NCBI RefSeq assembly: GCF_034421375.1
Contig: NZ_CP139779.1
Coordinates: 744,001 to 808,000, forward strand
DNA: 64,000 nt
Origin: Microbacterium invictum
GTDB lineage: Bacteria; Actinomycetota; Actinomycetes; Actinomycetales; Microbacteriaceae
Reading direction: 5' to 3'
Made by a program: the position numbers and the translations under genes. Every line of letters starts with the position of its first letter. Position 1 is the stretch's first letter. Under the pieces are notes generated by a model, which worked only from the letters and a program-made list of their open reading frames with translations, was not told the DNA's origin and did no database searches. Below are positions 1-9,086 of the stretch, piece after piece.

Positions 1-1420
1 CCTGCTCGCCGTCCCCACGCCCCGGACGCTCTCCGCGCTCGCGGCGCGCGGGTTCGGGATCGGGCTCGAGCAGCAGCGGCGACTCGCCCTGGGCGACCAC
101 CGCGAGGGCAGCCGCGACATCCACCTCGGGCACGTCGTTGTGACGGACGTAGTGGGCGACGATGTCGCGGAAGCGTGCGATGCGTTCGGTCTCGCCGAGG
201 GCTGCCGTGATGCGGTCGTCGAACCGGGCCAGTCGCGTCACGTTGACCTCGTCGACGCTCGGGAGCGGAATCTCGGTCAGCGACTGACGCGTGGCACGCT
301 CGATCGCACGCACGAGCCCGCGCTCGCGCGGGGTGACGAAGCTGATCGCGTCGCCTGACCGCCCGGCCCGCCCGGTGCGTCCGATGCGATGCACGTACGA
401 CTCGGTGTCGGTGGGGATGTCGAAGTTCACGACGTGCGAGATGCGCTCGACGTCGAGGCCGCGGGCGGCCACGTCGGTCGCGACGAGGATGTCGAGCTTG
501 CCCGACTTCAGCTGGTTGATGGTCTTCTCGCGGACGGGCTGGGCGACGTCCCCGTTGATCGCCGCCGCCGAGTAGCCGCGCGCTCGAAGCTTCTCGGCGA
601 TCTCCTCGGTCACGCTCTTCGTGCGACCGAAGACGATCAACCCGTCGAAGTTCTCCGTCTCGAGGATGCGGGTGAGAGCGTCCATCTTCTGCTGGAACGA
701 CACGATGAGGTAGCGCTGGGTGATCGTCGACGACGTCGTCGTCTTGGTCTTGATCGTGATCTCTTCGGGGTCGTGCAGGTATTGCTGCGAGATGCGCCGG
801 ATGGCGGCGGGCATCGTCGCCGAGAAGAGGGCCACCTGCTTCGAGTCGGGCGTGTCGGCGAGGATCGTCTCGACGTCTTCGGCGAAGCCCATCTTCAGCA
901 TCTCGTCGGCCTCGTCGAGCACGAGGTACTTCAGCTCGCTCAGGTCGAGCGTCCCCTTGTCGAGGTGGTCCATGATGCGCCCGGGGGTTCCGACGATGAT
1001 GTGCACGCCCCGCCGGAGGGCCGACAGCTGCACACCGTAGCCCTGGCCGCCGTAGACGGGCAGCACGTGCACACCGCGCCGGTGCGATGCGTACTTCTCG
1101 AACGCCTCGCACACCTGCAGCGCGAGCTCACGCGTGGGAGCGAGCACCAGGGCCTGCGGTGTCTTCTGCGACACGTCGAGTCGATCCAGAATCGGCAGTG
1201 CGAATGCGGCGGTCTTGCCCGTCCCCGTCTGTGCGAGCCCGACCACGTCGCGGCCCGCGAGAAGGGTGGGGATCGTCGCCGCCTGGATCGCCGACGGCGT
1301 CTCGTAGCCGACGTCGCGCAGCCCCGCGAGCATCGCATCACCGAGCCCCAGGTCGGCGAAGGTCATCGAGGCGGACTCCTTCGGAGCCTCTTCCTCGATC
1401 GGGGCGTCGGGCGTGGTCAC
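1..1420 (-). CDS. DEAD/DEAH-box RNA helicase, 3' end beyond the window
   Basis: ATP-dependent RNA helicase of the DeaD/CsdA type, expected to remodel RNA in ribosome assembly or mRNA turnover. About 473 residues are visible. The Q motif (F21 to Q46), motif I AQTGTGKT (residues 63-70), DEAD box (169-172), SAT motif and the HRIGRTGRAGR motif VI near residue 350 are all present, so the helicase core is complete. The C-terminal extension is cut off by the left edge, so it is unknown whether a DbpA-like RNA-binding domain follows. The GTG start lies 5 nt after a TACTCT -10-like box, which suggests a leaderless or nearly leaderless mRNA. An in-frame ATG at 1366 is an alternative start but would leave only two residues before the Q-motif phenylalanine. 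Confidence 0.93.
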   Translation of the reverse strand, partial: MTTPDAPIEEEAPKESASMTFADLGLGDAMLAGLRDVGYETPSAIQAATIPTLLAGRDVVGLAQTGTGKTAAFALPILDRLDVSQKTPQALVLAPTRELALQVCEAFEKYASHRRGVHVLPVYGGQGYGVQLSALRRGVHIIVGTPGRIMDHLDKGTLDLSELKYLVLDEADEMLKMGFAEDVETILADTPDSKQVALFSATMPAAIRRISQQYLHDPEEITIKTKTTTSSTITQRYLIVSFQQKMDALTRILETENFDGLIVFGRTKSVTEEIAEKLRARGYSAAAINGDVAQPVREKTINQLKSGKLDILVATDVAARGLDVERISHVVNFDIPTDTESYVHRIGRTGRAGRSGDAISFVTPRERGLVRAIERATRQSLTEIPLPSVDEVNVTRLARFDDRITAALGETERIARFRDIVAHYVRHNDVPEVDVAAALAVVAQGESPLLLEPDPEPARRERGERPGRGDGEQ

Positions 1421-1541
1421 CCTTCAGAGTATTGCGGACTCTCCTCGCCCCGGCAGGGTCCCACCCGCACGATCCCCTTCTCGGACGGCGACCTGACGCT
1501 GCGTGATCAGTCCGTGACCCACGAACGGGGCCACCACCGCC

Positions 1542-2941
1542 ATGATGAGCCGTATGACAGACCAGGGCGACTCTTCCGAACTGGCGGCGCTCAGAGACCG
1601 CGTCCGCGCGCTGGAGAACGAGAACTCCGCACTCGCGGCCGCGGCGAAGCCGGTCCGTGCGGCCGAGGGGTCGCGGTGGCGGGCCGTCGCGTCCGCCCTC
1701 CTCATCGTCGTCGCCTCTCTCCTCCTCCCGGTGACGATCGTCGCCGCGTGGGCCCGGATCCAGCTGGTGGACGAGGATGCTTTCGTGCAGACCCTCGCGC
1801 CGCTGGTCGACGACCCCGCGGTCCAGCAGCTCATCATCGACGAGACGCTCGACGCCATCGGCGAGCAGGTCGACTTCGAGGCGTTGACGGCGGATGTCTT
1901 CGAGGGCATCGCGGACCTCGGCCTCCCGCCGCGGGCCGAGGCGGCGCTCGGGGTGCTTCAGGCGCCGGCGGCGAGCGGGCTGGAGAGTCTGGTCGCGGGA
2001 GCGGTGACGACGGTCGTCGAGTCGGATGCCTTCTCGGACGTGTGGGCGACCGCGACGCGGGCCGCACACCGGGCGCTGACGGTCTCTGCCACCTCCGATG
2101 GCGGGGGCGTGGTCGTCCGCACCGACGACGGCGTAGGAATTCAGCTCGGAGCGGTCGTCGAGCGCGTCCAGCAGGTGCTCTCGACCGGGATGTCGCGATC
2201 GCCCAGCTGATCCCCGAGGTGGACCGGGTGATCATCGTCGGCGAGGGGCAGGGGCTGGAAGCCGTTCGTCTCGGATACGCCCTGGCCGTGACGGTGGGGA
2301 CGTGGCTGCCGATCGTGACCCTCGCCGTGGCGGCGGGCGGCATCGTGCTCGCCCGCCGGCGCAGCACAGCGATCATCGGCGTCGGGATCGGCTTCGCGCT
2401 CGGAGCGGGAAGCCTGGCGGTGTCGTTCCTCGTCGGACGTGCCGCCGTCGGGATCGTCGCCGAACGCCTCGACCTCTCTCCCTCGGCACTGGAGGTGATC
2501 TACGGACGCTTCGTCGACGCGATGACCGAGACCGCGGTCGTCTTCACTCTGATCGGCGTGCTCCTCATCGTCGCGGGCTGGCTCGCCGGACGCTCGACCT
2601 CTGCGGTCCGTGTGCGGGGCAGCATCCACGGCCTCGATTCCGCCGCGAGACGCGGCCTTCAGGAACGAGGACTGAACACCGGGGGATTCGGGTCGTGGCT
2701 CGCCGAGCGGAGGAGGCTCGTCCGGGGCATCGTCGCCGTCCTCGCCGTCATCTGGCTGTTCCTTATCCGACCGATCGGACTCGGTGACGTCTTCCTCGTC
2801 GTGGTGACCGCGCTCGTCGTCGCGTGGATCCTGGAGCTTCTTCAGCGCCGGCCGGAGGAGGAGCCGCCGGCCGACGGCGATGCGCCGGATTCTTCACTCG
2901 CAGGCGTCGCCGACGCGCCTGCAGCCTCGTCGTCTCGCTGA
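1542..2941 (+). pseudogene. Conserved membrane protein with apparent single-base frameshift
   Basis: Two open frames together make one membrane protein of about 465 residues. The first runs from 1542 to a stop at 2208-2210. It has a short coiled segment, one membrane helix (about residues 47-67) and an extracellular-looking region. The second frame takes over around 2180-2195 with a run reading IAQLIPEVDR, then continues to 2939 with further hydrophobic helices and an acidic tail. Restoring one base near 2180 would join VVERVQQVL to the second half. Either the gene is broken in this strain or the base was lost in sequencing. ATG codons at 1542, 1545 and 1554 are possible starts; none has a convincing ribosome site. 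The function of the family is not recognised. The stop abuts the stop of the convergent ThDP gene with no gap. Confidence 0.7.
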
Positions 2942-4621
2942 TCAGGCCCCTGCCGTCGCCGACAGGGTCACGCCGTTCACCCGCAGGATCTCCTCCTGGT
3001 ACGGCGCGATGACGGTGCCCGAGATCCGGCAGTCGAGCACGAGGAAGCGGCGCTCGTCTGCGGGTGTCGCCGCCCACGAGGCGAGGCGGTCGAGGTCGTC
3101 CATCCGCTCGACGACGACACCCTCCGCCCCCACTCCGGAGGCGAGCGCGGCGAAGTCGACCTGAGGGATGAGCATCGGCCCGCGGGCGAGGCCCTTCAGC
3201 CCGTACAGGTTGATCTCCGCCCCGTAGGCGGCGTCGTTCCAGACCACGGCGAGGCCGCGGCCCTGCGCGACCCGCACGGCGGACTCGAGGTCGGCGAGGG
3301 CCATCAGGCCGCCGCCGTCGCCGGTGGTGAGGACGACGGTGGCCTCCGGATGCGCGAGCGCGGCGCCCGGCACGGAGGGCCAGCCGAGGCCGATCGACTG
3401 GTAGGCCGTGCCGACCATCATCATCCGATCCGGTGAGGCGACCGGCCAGTACATGTTCGCCCAGCCGATGAAGTGCCCGCCGTCGGAGACGACGACCCGA
3501 TCGGCGGGCAGGAGCTCGCCGATGCGGGCGGCGACCGAGCGCGGGTCGAGCCGGCTGTCGGGAGCGACGCCGTCGCCCTCGTCGTACCGGCGCAGCGGCG
3601 CGAGATCGACCGACTCGCGCCAGCCGCTCGGCGAACCGCCGAGCCGGGCGAGCTCGGCGACGAGCTCCTCGGCGACGAGCCCCGCGTCTGCCCGGACGTA
3701 GCCGCCGACATGCGGATGGGTGGCCGTGGGTGCGAGGTCGACCTGGAAGATGCGGGCGCCCGGCGCGAAGAGTTCGCCGAACCGCATCGTGAACTGGTTG
3801 AGCGACGCGCCGAACACGACGGCCACATCGGCCTCGCGCACGAGCTCCATCGCGCCTTCGGCGCCGAAGCCCCCGGTCACGCCGAGGTCGTGCTCGCCAC
3901 GGGGGAAGATCCCGCGGGCCAGGGACGAGCTGGCGGTGATCGCCCCGGTCGCGTCGGCCAGAGCGCCGAGCGCCTCGGCTGCGCCGGCGATCCAGGCGCC
4001 GCGACCGGCCAGCAGGAGGGGGCGCTCGGCGTCGCGGAGCGCTTGGGCGATGTCGCGGACGGCGGCTCGGGCGAAAGCGCTGGCCGGTGCCTGCGGCTCG
4101 GGCAGGCGCGGCGTCGGTGCATCGGGCACGGGGCCCGCCTCACGCGTCACGACGTCGTAGGGGATGGCCAGCACCACGGGCACCCGGTAGGTCAGCGCGT
4201 GCTCGATCGCGATCACGGTGGTGGCGGCGGCATCGGCCCGACCCACGGTGTAGGTGCGGACGCCGACCCCGGCCGCCAGTGCGATCTGGTCGACGTCCCA
4301 GGCCCGGGGGCCCGACGTGGGAGCGTCTCCGACGACCAGCACGAGCGGCACGCGTGCCTGGGCGGCCTCGGCCAGGGGCGTGAGGGTGTTGGTGAAACCG
4401 GCGCCGTACGTGGCGGTGGCGGCGGCCAATCGTCCGGACGCGCGGTGGTAGGCATCGGCGGCGACGACGGCACCGGCCTCGTGACGGACCGCCGTGAAGG
4501 TCGTGGCACCCTCGCGCTCGAGCGCGTCGAGGAAGTAGGCGTTGCCGTTGCCCATCACCCCGAAGACATGCTCGATGTGGCGGGCGAGGGTGGCGGCGAC
4601 GTGTGCGGAGACGGTGGGCAT
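2942..4621 (-). CDS. Thiamine diphosphate-dependent enzyme, acetolactate synthase-like
   Basis: A 559-residue three-domain ThDP enzyme of the acetolactate synthase/benzoylformate decarboxylase superfamily. Visible marks are the N-terminal PYR-domain glutamate (E48, in VRHEAG) that activates the cofactor, a central Rossmann-like domain, and the C-terminal ThDP motif starting GDGGG at 434-438 and ending at N462. The exact reaction cannot be read from sequence. Its position next to the homoprotocatechuate genes suggests a 2-keto acid substrate. It could condense or decarboxylate aromatic pyruvates upstream of the pathway, or use the pyruvate and succinic semialdehyde released at its end. The ATG has AAAGG upstream. 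The promoter region carries CGTATATGAT (4756-4765), an element also found at the other hpa promoter, so co-regulation is likely. Confidence 0.85.
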   Translation of the reverse strand: MPTVSAHVAATLARHIEHVFGVMGNGNAYFLDALEREGATTFTAVRHEAGAVVAADAYHRASGRLAAATATYGAGFTNTLTPLAEAAQARVPLVLVVGDAPTSGPRAWDVDQIALAAGVGVRTYTVGRADAAATTVIAIEHALTYRVPVVLAIPYDVVTREAGPVPDAPTPRLPEPQAPASAFARAAVRDIAQALRDAERPLLLAGRGAWIAGAAEALGALADATGAITASSSLARGIFPRGEHDLGVTGGFGAEGAMELVREADVAVVFGASLNQFTMRFGELFAPGARIFQVDLAPTATHPHVGGYVRADAGLVAEELVAELARLGGSPSGWRESVDLAPLRRYDEGDGVAPDSRLDPRSVAARIGELLPADRVVVSDGGHFIGWANMYWPVASPDRMMMVGTAYQSIGLGWPSVPGAALAHPEATVVLTTGDGGGLMALADLESAVRVAQGRGLAVVWNDAAYGAEINLYGLKGLARGPMLIPQVDFAALASGVGAEGVVVERMDDLDRLASWAATPADERRFLVLDCRISGTVIAPYQEEILRVNGVTLSATAGA

Positions 4622-4755
4622 GACAGAGCCTTTCGGCCCTCACGAGGGTGAGGACGACGTACGGATGCGGGAACCGTATGTGTCTCACACGTGCTGCGCA
4701 CGGCTGCGTGCCCTTTTTTCGAGCACCGGCCCGATCGTGCGGGTCGGACGGTCAG

Positions 4756-4765
4756 ATCATATACG
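4756..4765 (-). promoter_or_regulatory. Probable promoter/operator element CGTATATGAT
   Basis: In the 184-nt gap upstream of the ThDP gene the minus strand reads CGTATATGAT. It contains a good -10 hexamer (TATGAT) and matches 9 of 10 bases of CGTATATTAT in the divergent promoter at 11302-11311. It may be a -10 region, a GntR operator, or both. The rest of the gap (4622-4805) holds no gene. Confidence 0.45.
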
Positions 4766-4805
4766 GAGTGGATGTCGCCGACCAGGCGGGGCCACGCTGT
4801 CGGCG

Positions 4806-5612
4806 TCAGTAGCTCGAGCGGTCGGGCTCCGCGGTATCCGCAGGCGACCACCGCGACGCGAGGGCCTCGGACGTGCGGGCGAGGATCGCCACATCGGCGG
4901 CCACGAGCACGAAGGTGGCGCCCCGGTCGACGTAGGCCTGCGCGGCCTCGGGGTCGAAGGCGTTGACTCCGACCGGCCTTCCCGCCGCCCGGACCGCGGC
5001 GAACGCACGATGCACGGCAGCGATGACCTCGGGATGCGTCTGCTGCCCGAGCAGCCCGAGCGAGGCGGCGAGATCGCTCGGTCCGACGAACACGCCGTCG
5101 ACGCCGTCCACGGCGGCGATCTCTCCGGCGGACGCCACCCCCACCACCGTCTCGACCTGGACGAAGAGCGACACGTGCTCGTCGGCGCCGGTGAGGTAGC
5201 CGTCGACCCGGTTCCACCGGGCGGAGCGCCCCAGCGCCGACCCGACACCGCGCTGTCCGCGCGGGGGGTAGCGGACGGCCGCTACCGCCGCTTCGGCGTC
5301 AGCCGCCGACGAGACCATCGGCACGAGGATGTTCTGCGCACCGAGGTCGAGCACCTGCTTGAGGACGACCGGGTCGTTGCTCGGCACGCGGACGACGGGG
5401 GTGATGGGGTAGGCGGCGACGGCCTGCAGCTGTCCGAGCACCGACTCCAGACCGTTCGGGGCGTGCTCCATGTCGATGAGCATCCAGTCCAGGCCCGATC
5501 CTGCGCAGATCTCGGCCACGAGGGGTGAGCCCGAGCACACCCACATCCCTGCGAGAGGTCGATCGGATGCCGCGAGCGCGGCGCGCAAGGTCGGACTCAG
5601 ACGAAGCGGCAT
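4806..5612 (-). CDS. hpaI: 4-hydroxy-2-oxoheptanedioate aldolase (HpcH/HpaI family)
   Basis: A 268-residue class II pyruvate aldolase that would cleave 4-hydroxy-2-oxoheptane-1,7-dioate to pyruvate and succinic semialdehyde, the last step of homoprotocatechuate meta-cleavage. Active-site residues sit where the Escherichia coli enzyme has them, shifted by five: H50 (in DMEH), R75 (VVRVPSND), and metal ligands E154 (VQVETV) and D180 (GPSD). The start was set at the ATG with GGAAAG seven bases upstream. The reading frame stays open further upstream, but that part is arginine-rich and lies antisense to nothing but hpaH coding sequence. The first codons overlap the end of hpaH by 16 nt, so translation is probably coupled. 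This is the last gene of the leftward hpa operon. Confidence 0.93.
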   Translation of the reverse strand: MPLRLSPTLRAALAASDRPLAGMWVCSGSPLVAEICAGSGLDWMLIDMEHAPNGLESVLGQLQAVAAYPITPVVRVPSNDPVVLKQVLDLGAQNILVPMVSSAADAEAAVAAVRYPPRGQRGVGSALGRSARWNRVDGYLTGADEHVSLFVQVETVVGVASAGEIAAVDGVDGVFVGPSDLAASLGLLGQQTHPEVIAAVHRAFAAVRAAGRPVGVNAFDPEAAQAYVDRGATFVLVAADVAILARTSEALASRWSPADTAEPDRSSY

Positions 5613-6382
5613 GTGATCTTTCCCATCGGTCCGTAATCGCACAGCACCTCGTCGCCGGCTGCCACCCACATAGGCCGGGTGAACGATCCGGCGAGGATGA
5701 TCTCTCCCGCCTCCAGGCGCGCGCCGTGCTGGTGGAACTTGTTCGCAAGCCACGCGACGCCGGTGGCGGGATGCCCGAGCACGCCGGCGGCGACGCCGGT
5801 CTCGACGATCTCGCCGTTTCGCGAGAGCACCCCGGGCACCCACCGCAGGTCGATCTCATCGGGGCGCTTGTGCACGTCGCCGAGCACCATCGCCCCGTAG
5901 GCGGCGTTGTCCGAGATCGTGTCGACGATCGTCCGGCCCTCCAGCTCGATGTGGGAGTTCAGTACCTCGAGGGCGGGGACGGCGTAGTCGATCGCGGCGA
6001 GCGCGTCGTCGAGCGTGCAGTCGGGCCCTTCCAGCGACCGGCCGAGGACGAAGGCGAGCTCGACCTCGATGCGCACGTTGGAGAACCGGGAGGCGTCGAT
6101 CTCGTCGCCCGATCGGTAGACGGTGTCGTCGAACATGACACCGTAGTCGGGTTCGCTGATGCCTGTCGCCTCCTGCATCGCCTTGGAGGTGAGACCGATC
6201 TTGCGACCGACGAGCCGGCGCCCTTCGGCGATGTTGCGATCCCGCCACACGCCCTGGATCGCGTAGGAGTCCTCGACGGTGGCGTCGGGATAGCGTGCAG
6301 TGATCCGGGGGATCACGCCGTTCGTGCGGTCGGCCTCGGCGAGCTCCGCGGCGATCGTCGCGATGGTGTCAGCAGGCAGCAT
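5597..6382 (-). CDS. hpaH: 2-oxo-hept-4-ene-1,7-dioate hydratase
   Basis: A 261-residue member of the 2-keto-4-pentenoate hydratase/FAH fold family, length typical for HpaH/HpcG. It would add water to 2-oxohept-4-ene-1,7-dioate to give the substrate of the HpaI aldolase encoded immediately downstream. Family signatures include GRKIGLTSKAMQ near residue 60, the acidic metal-binding stretch RIEVELAFVLGR near residue 105, and LAGSFTRPMWV close to the C-terminus. It sits between hpaD and hpaI in an unbroken leftward operon, 18 nt after hpaD. Assignment within the family relies on this context as well as sequence. Confidence 0.92.
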   Translation of the reverse strand: MLPADTIATIAAELAEADRTNGVIPRITARYPDATVEDSYAIQGVWRDRNIAEGRRLVGRKIGLTSKAMQEATGISEPDYGVMFDDTVYRSGDEIDASRFSNVRIEVELAFVLGRSLEGPDCTLDDALAAIDYAVPALEVLNSHIELEGRTIVDTISDNAAYGAMVLGDVHKRPDEIDLRWVPGVLSRNGEIVETGVAAGVLGHPATGVAWLANKFHQHGARLEAGEIILAGSFTRPMWVAAGDEVLCDYGPMGKITCRFV

Positions 6383-6400
6383 CCGGTGTCCTCCTCTCGC

Positions 6401-7546
6401 TCAGAGCTGGTTGCCGAGCTTGAACTCGCCGTCGCTCCGCTCCGGCGCCCGGGTGTACGAGAACCCGTCGGCCCCGATGGTCACCGCCATCTCGCTGGAG
6501 TCGGTGCGGGCGAGCACCGGCTGGGGATTGCCGTCGAGGTCGAGCACGAGCGAGGCCTCGGTGTACCAGGACGGCACGACGGGGTTCCCCCACCAGTCTC
6601 GACGCTGGTTGTCGTGCACGTCCCAGGTGATCACGGGGTTGTCGGGGTCGCCGGTGTAGTAGTCCTGCGTGTAGACCTCGACGCGGTGCCCGTCGGGGTC
6701 GCGCAGGTAGAGGTAGAAGGCGTTGGAGACCCCGTGACGGCCGGGCCCGCGCTCGATCGCGTCTGAGCGGCGAAGTGCCCCCAGCTTGTCGCAGATCGCC
6801 AGGATGTTGTGCTTCTCGTGCGTGGCGAAGCAGACGTGGTGCATGCGCGGGCCGTCGCCGCCGGTCATCGCCGTGTCGTGAACCGTGGGCTTGCGGCGCA
6901 TCCACGCGGCATAGACCGTGCCCTCCTCGTCCTGGATGTCCTCGGTCACGCGGAAGCCCAGCGACTGCATGAAGTTCACCGCCCGCGGCACGTCGGGGGT
7001 CACCTGGTTGAAGTGGTCCAGCCGCACCAGCTCGCCGGGGCTGTACAGGTCGTACCGCCACGACAGCCGCTCGACGTGCTCGGTGGCGAAGAAGAACTCG
7101 TACGGGAACCCGAGCGGGTCGACCACTCGGACCGAATCGCCGATGCCCGTGGTGAACCCGTTCGGCTCGCGCCGCACCTCGCACCCGAGCTCGGTGTAGA
7201 ACGCCACCGCCCTGTCGAGGTCTTCGGCCGAGCGCACGCGGTACGAGAATGCGGCGACGGCCGCGATCGGGCCCTGGCGCAGCACGAGGTTGTGGTGGAT
7301 GAACTCCTCGGTCGAGCGGAGGTAGATCACCTCGTCGTCCTCCTCGGTGACGTGCAGACCGAGCACGTCGACGTAGAACTCCCGCGAGGCCGCGAGGTCG
7401 GTGACGACGAGTTCCATGTACGCGCAGCGGAGGATGTCGGGCGCCGGGGCGGTCGGGGTGGGGATCGGGTTCGCCGACTGGATCGGCGCCTCCTGGCTCA
7501 CCCAGAAGCCGGAGGAGGTCGGGGTCATCGTGTCGCGGTGGCTCAT
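6401..7546 (-). CDS. hpaD: 3,4-dihydroxyphenylacetate 2,3-dioxygenase
   Basis: A type I extradiol ring-cleavage dioxygenase of the vicinal-oxygen-chelate fold (381 residues, two betaalphabetabetabeta repeats per half). It opens the homoprotocatechuate ring to 5-carboxymethyl-2-hydroxymuconate semialdehyde. All active-site residues known from the Brevibacterium fuscum enzyme are present with a constant offset of 23: metal ligands H178, H237 and E290, the acid/base H223, N180 and Y280. The offset comes from a longer proline-rich N-terminus. Whether the metal is Fe or Mn cannot be told from sequence. The gene begins one base after hpaE ends. Confidence 0.95.
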   Translation of the reverse strand: MSHRDTMTPTSSGFWVSQEAPIQSANPIPTPTAPAPDILRCAYMELVVTDLAASREFYVDVLGLHVTEEDDEVIYLRSTEEFIHHNLVLRQGPIAAVAAFSYRVRSAEDLDRAVAFYTELGCEVRREPNGFTTGIGDSVRVVDPLGFPYEFFFATEHVERLSWRYDLYSPGELVRLDHFNQVTPDVPRAVNFMQSLGFRVTEDIQDEEGTVYAAWMRRKPTVHDTAMTGGDGPRMHHVCFATHEKHNILAICDKLGALRRSDAIERGPGRHGVSNAFYLYLRDPDGHRVEVYTQDYYTGDPDNPVITWDVHDNQRRDWWGNPVVPSWYTEASLVLDLDGNPQPVLARTDSSEMAVTIGADGFSYTRAPERSDGEFKLGNQL

Positions 7547-7547
7547 G

Positions 7548-9068
7548 TCAGTCCTCCTTGCCGAACGTGGGGTTGTGCACCGCGCCGAGCGTGATGTGCA
7601 CGGCCTGCTGGTCGGTATAGAAGTCGATCGACCGGTAGCCGCCCTCGTGACCCAGGCCAGAGGCCTTCACGCCGCCGAAGGGGGTGCGGAGGTCGCGGAC
7701 GTTGTTGGAATTCAGCCACACCATGCCCGCCTCGATGGACTGCGCGAAATTGTGGGCGCGCTTCAGGTCGTTCGTCCAGACGTACGCCGCCAGTCCGTAC
7801 TTCACACCGTTCGCGAGCTCGAGCGCCTCTTCCTCGGTGTCGAAGGGGGTGATCGCGACGACCGGGCCGAAGATCTCCTCCTGGAAGATCCGCGCGTCGG
7901 GTGCGACATCGGCGAACACCGTCGGCTCGACGAAGTTGCCGGTCTCAAACCCATCGGGGCGGCCCCCGCCGGCCACGAGGCGTCCCTCGGACTTCCCGAT
8001 CTCGATGTAGCTCATCACCTTCTCGAAGTGCTCGGGGTGCACGAGCGCGCCGACCTCGGTGGCGGGATCGTGCGGATAGCCGACCCGGACCCGCTTCGCC
8101 TGGGCGGCGTACCGCTCGACGAAGTCGTCATAGACCTCGCGCTGCACGAGGATGCGGCTCCCCGCCGTGCAGCGCTCGCCGTTGAGCGAGAAGACCCCGA
8201 AGATCGTCGCATCGATCGCCGCGGCGAGGTCGGCGTCGGCGAAGACGACCGCCGGCGACTTGCCGCCGAGCTCCATCGACAGGCCTTTGAGGTGCGGCGC
8301 GGCGTTGGCGAAGATGGTCTGTCCGGTGCGACTCTCGCCGGTGAAGGAGATCAGCGGCACGTCAGGGTGCTTCACCAGGGCGTCTCCGGCCTCTTCACCG
8401 AGGCCGTTGACGAGGTTGAACACGCCCTCGGGCAGGCCTGCCTCCTCGAAGATGCCCGCCCACAGCGACGCCGAGAGCGGTGTGAACTCGGCGGGCTTGA
8501 GCACGACGGTGTTTCCGGTCGCGAGAGCCGGACCCAGCTTCCACGACTCGAGCATGAAGGGGGTGTTCCACGGTGTGATGAGGCCGGCGACGCCGATCGG
8601 CTTGCGATTGACGTAGTTGATCTGCCGGCCCGGCACCTTGTAGGTGTCGTCTGCCTGAGCGACGATCAGGTCGGCGAAGAAGCGGAAGTTCTCCGCCGCA
8701 CGTCGGGCCTGCCCGAGGGCCTGGGTGATCGGCAGCCCCGAATCGAACGACTCCAGCTCGGCGAGTCGGGCGTCACGAGACTCGACGATGTCGGCGATGC
8801 GGTGGAGGATGCGGGATCGCTCGCGCGGCAGCATCCTCGGCCACGGCCCCTCGGTGAACGCGATCCGCGCGGCGGCGACGGCGCGGTCGATGTCGGCCTT
8901 CTTGCCGGCTGCGGCGGTCAGGTAGGTCTCGTTCGAGACCGGGTCGAGGACGTCGAAGGTCGCGCCGTCGACGGAATCGACGAACGTGCCGCCGATGTAG
9001 TGCTGGATGTGGTCGGGAAGGTCGGCGGGCATGTGGCGCGCCGTCGCGCGGGTGGCGGTGTCGGTCAT
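7548..9068 (-). CDS. hpaE: 5-carboxymethyl-2-hydroxymuconate semialdehyde dehydrogenase
   Basis: A 506-residue NAD-dependent aldehyde dehydrogenase with general base E266 (in MELGGK) and catalytic C300 (in NGERC), plus the GFTGES-like cofactor loop (SFTGES, 241-246). It would oxidise the ring-cleavage product of HpaD to 5-carboxymethyl-2-hydroxymuconate. The family has many substrates, so the specific name rests on strong HpaE-like sequence together with its place directly upstream of hpaD. It lies 18 nt downstream of the GntR regulator gene in the same operon. Confidence 0.93.
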   Translation of the reverse strand: MTDTATRATARHMPADLPDHIQHYIGGTFVDSVDGATFDVLDPVSNETYLTAAAGKKADIDRAVAAARIAFTEGPWPRMLPRERSRILHRIADIVESRDARLAELESFDSGLPITQALGQARRAAENFRFFADLIVAQADDTYKVPGRQINYVNRKPIGVAGLITPWNTPFMLESWKLGPALATGNTVVLKPAEFTPLSASLWAGIFEEAGLPEGVFNLVNGLGEEAGDALVKHPDVPLISFTGESRTGQTIFANAAPHLKGLSMELGGKSPAVVFADADLAAAIDATIFGVFSLNGERCTAGSRILVQREVYDDFVERYAAQAKRVRVGYPHDPATEVGALVHPEHFEKVMSYIEIGKSEGRLVAGGGRPDGFETGNFVEPTVFADVAPDARIFQEEIFGPVVAITPFDTEEEALELANGVKYGLAAYVWTNDLKRAHNFAQSIEAGMVWLNSNNVRDLRTPFGGVKASGLGHEGGYRSIDFYTDQQAVHITLGAVHNPTFGKED

Positions 9069-9086
9069 GGTTCTCCTTCGCGAGGG

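Noticed and set aside
389-1400. Plus-strand open frame running through the helicase region into the membrane protein
   Set aside because: The first part is antisense to a DEAD-box helicase with all motifs. Only the segment after about 2190 is protein-like, and it belongs to the frameshifted membrane protein.
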